A stretch of DNA of 64,000 nt. Source: Formicarius rufipectus. Its lineage: Eukaryota; Chordata; Aves; Passeriformes; Formicariidae. Below the pieces are notes generated by a model that was given only the letters and a program-made list of their open reading frames with translations, made no database searches and was not told where the DNA came from. Position numbers and translations under genes: made by a program. Below, in pieces: positions 62,713 to 64,000 of the stretch (its first letter is position 1; every line of letters begins with the position of its first letter). The stretch spans positions 936,959 to 1,000,958 of the forward strand of contig VXAU01004424.1 in assembly GCA_013399695.1 (NCBI GenBank). The letters are read 5' to 3'.

Positions 62713-64000
62713 CTGAGACAATAATAATAAAAGAAAAAAGTATTTTTCTAGAATGATTGAACAGAGGTCCAGAAAGTCTGTACCTTCATTCTTCACAGTG
62801 AGTATGGAGAAACTGAAAATGTGCTTCAAAGTGATGAAAAACTAAGCAGCTGAAACGTAGAGTTTTGCAAATATATTGAAAACTAACATGAAGATAATAT
62901 GAATGTCTTTTGATGTAGCAAGTACTCAAAAATCAGAACAAACTTCACTGAGATGGTGATTTACATGGCATATTCTGGGGCCTGTTTGCCCATATAAGTG
63001 CAAATAGCAGTAAGATGTTATGACACTTATTAAAATGCATATTCAGGTAAGAAATATGATTTTTCCTAATAAAAGACCATCAGAAAAGATCTTAAGGTTC
63101 ACTGCAAGCACAGTGGTGTCAATAACAGTATCTGTAATAATGCTTGTTAACACTTCCGATGGTGATTTCTTTCAGGTAATTTCAAGGTTCTGTCAGGTTC
63201 CATTAATATATTCATGAAGTCTCCTTCTGTATTAAAAGCAAACTGTGATTTTGGGTCATCCTTCATGCTACCTGTCATGCTCCTAGGTGTGCTTGTTGCT
63301 GAGAAAAGTATTTAACAAACCATCTAAAGTAATGGTTTGAAATGCATGTGAAGTTATGGAATACAGCTGTAAGTTTCAGAAGTTTGAGACTTCCTGGAGA
63401 GAATTAAGAGCTGCACTTCTGAAATAGATGCTTTTTATTCACAGAGTCATGAGAGAATAAAACTGTAGGTAGACCAAATCTCTAAGACAAAATCCCCAGC
63501 TTTATGTGATGTTACATACATAGATCAGAACAAAACCAAAATACAAGAAGTGAGAAAATTAATAGATGACTGCGAGGTAGGCAACAATCAGTCTGAACTG
63601 CAGCACTGTAGGAAACAGTATAATTAGCTCATAGCAGCCAGGGCAAAACCAATTTAAGAAGCAAATTTAATAAGCCTACAAAAATCCAGGTTGAATTCTT
63701 AATTCTAGACTCTGAATAAAGACATGACTGGACACAAGTAGAAGTAAGATAAAACTTCTTCAAGGTATATCATAATTCTGTAGGCAACAGTGGATGACAC
63801 AGTGATGAATGTCCTACCTATCTTCGCACTATGTGTTTGCCTCCACTACTGAATCTGAACCAATGGCTTTTGAGGGTCCTACTATAACATTTGTGGTTAA
63901 GTTTTGCTTCTGCTAGATGACTAGTAGGTGGACCAATGCTTTCAGGATGTCAAAATGTGCTATGATAAAATCAATCAAAGCAGTTCAGGTCCTTGTCTTG
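62713..64000. other. Non-coding DNA at the window's right end
   Basis: No recognisable gene or repeat. Two donor-like CAG|GTAA words on the plus strand (GT at 63047 and 63176) are noted in the findings. The window ends inside this stretch. Confidence 0.55.

Noticed and set aside
1..64000. CRISPR arrays, bacterial operons or phage genes
   Set aside because: No regularly spaced direct repeats, no compact gene arrays and no ribosome-binding-site pattern; the repeat content is that of a bird genome.

Overview
This is a window of vertebrate nuclear DNA, almost certainly from a bird and probably from a songbird. The evidence is the repeat content. There are at least seven CR1-type LINE pieces, including one that still encodes the end of the CR1 reverse-transcriptase protein. 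There is a tRNA-Ile-derived SINE fused to a CR1 tail, of the type described in zebra finch (TguSINE1). There is also a solo retroviral LTR of a common bird type, flanked by a perfect 6-bp target-site duplication. Base composition is AT-rich with sharply bounded CpG-rich patches. I see no bacterial operons, CRISPR arrays or standalone structural RNA genes. The open frames are short and overlap on both strands, as expected by chance.

No gene could be identified with confidence. The strongest sign of a gene is a CpG island at about 15.95-17.03 kb, interrupted by a 122-base assembly gap; it is probably a promoter with a first exon, direction unknown. A second, small CpG-rich patch lies at 35.26-35.49 kb and could be an alternative promoter. 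Two open frames are worth keeping as unproven coding candidates. One is a hydrophilic 140-codon frame at 62.26-62.68 kb (minus), which sits behind a good splice acceptor and contains a splice-donor-like site. The other, at 49.31-49.96 kb (minus), is the longest open frame in the window.

Layout. 0-15.9 kb: AT-rich non-coding DNA with one CR1 piece, a 24-bp tandem duplication and a nested inverted repeat. 15.95-17.2 kb: the CpG island and, just after it, a fused splice acceptor/donor-like site. 17.8 kb: the SINE. 18-32 kb: non-coding DNA with a small tandem array at 29.1 kb. 32.3-35.5 kb: an ancient CR1, a younger CR1 and the second CpG patch. 35.5-52.4 kb: non-coding DNA, including a stretch at 37.4-37.9 kb dense in GATA/SOX/homeodomain-like words. 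52.4-53.5 kb: the solo LTR with a CR1 inserted inside it. 53.5-64 kb: non-coding DNA with a CAG-rich patch, a short CR1 tail, a TAATTA-rich cluster and the 140-codon candidate.

The window therefore looks like the 5' end of a gene (or a divergent pair) at the CpG island, flanked by long introns or intergenic DNA. I found no convincing undescribed biological system. Repeat-family names rest on recognition by eye, not on a database search.
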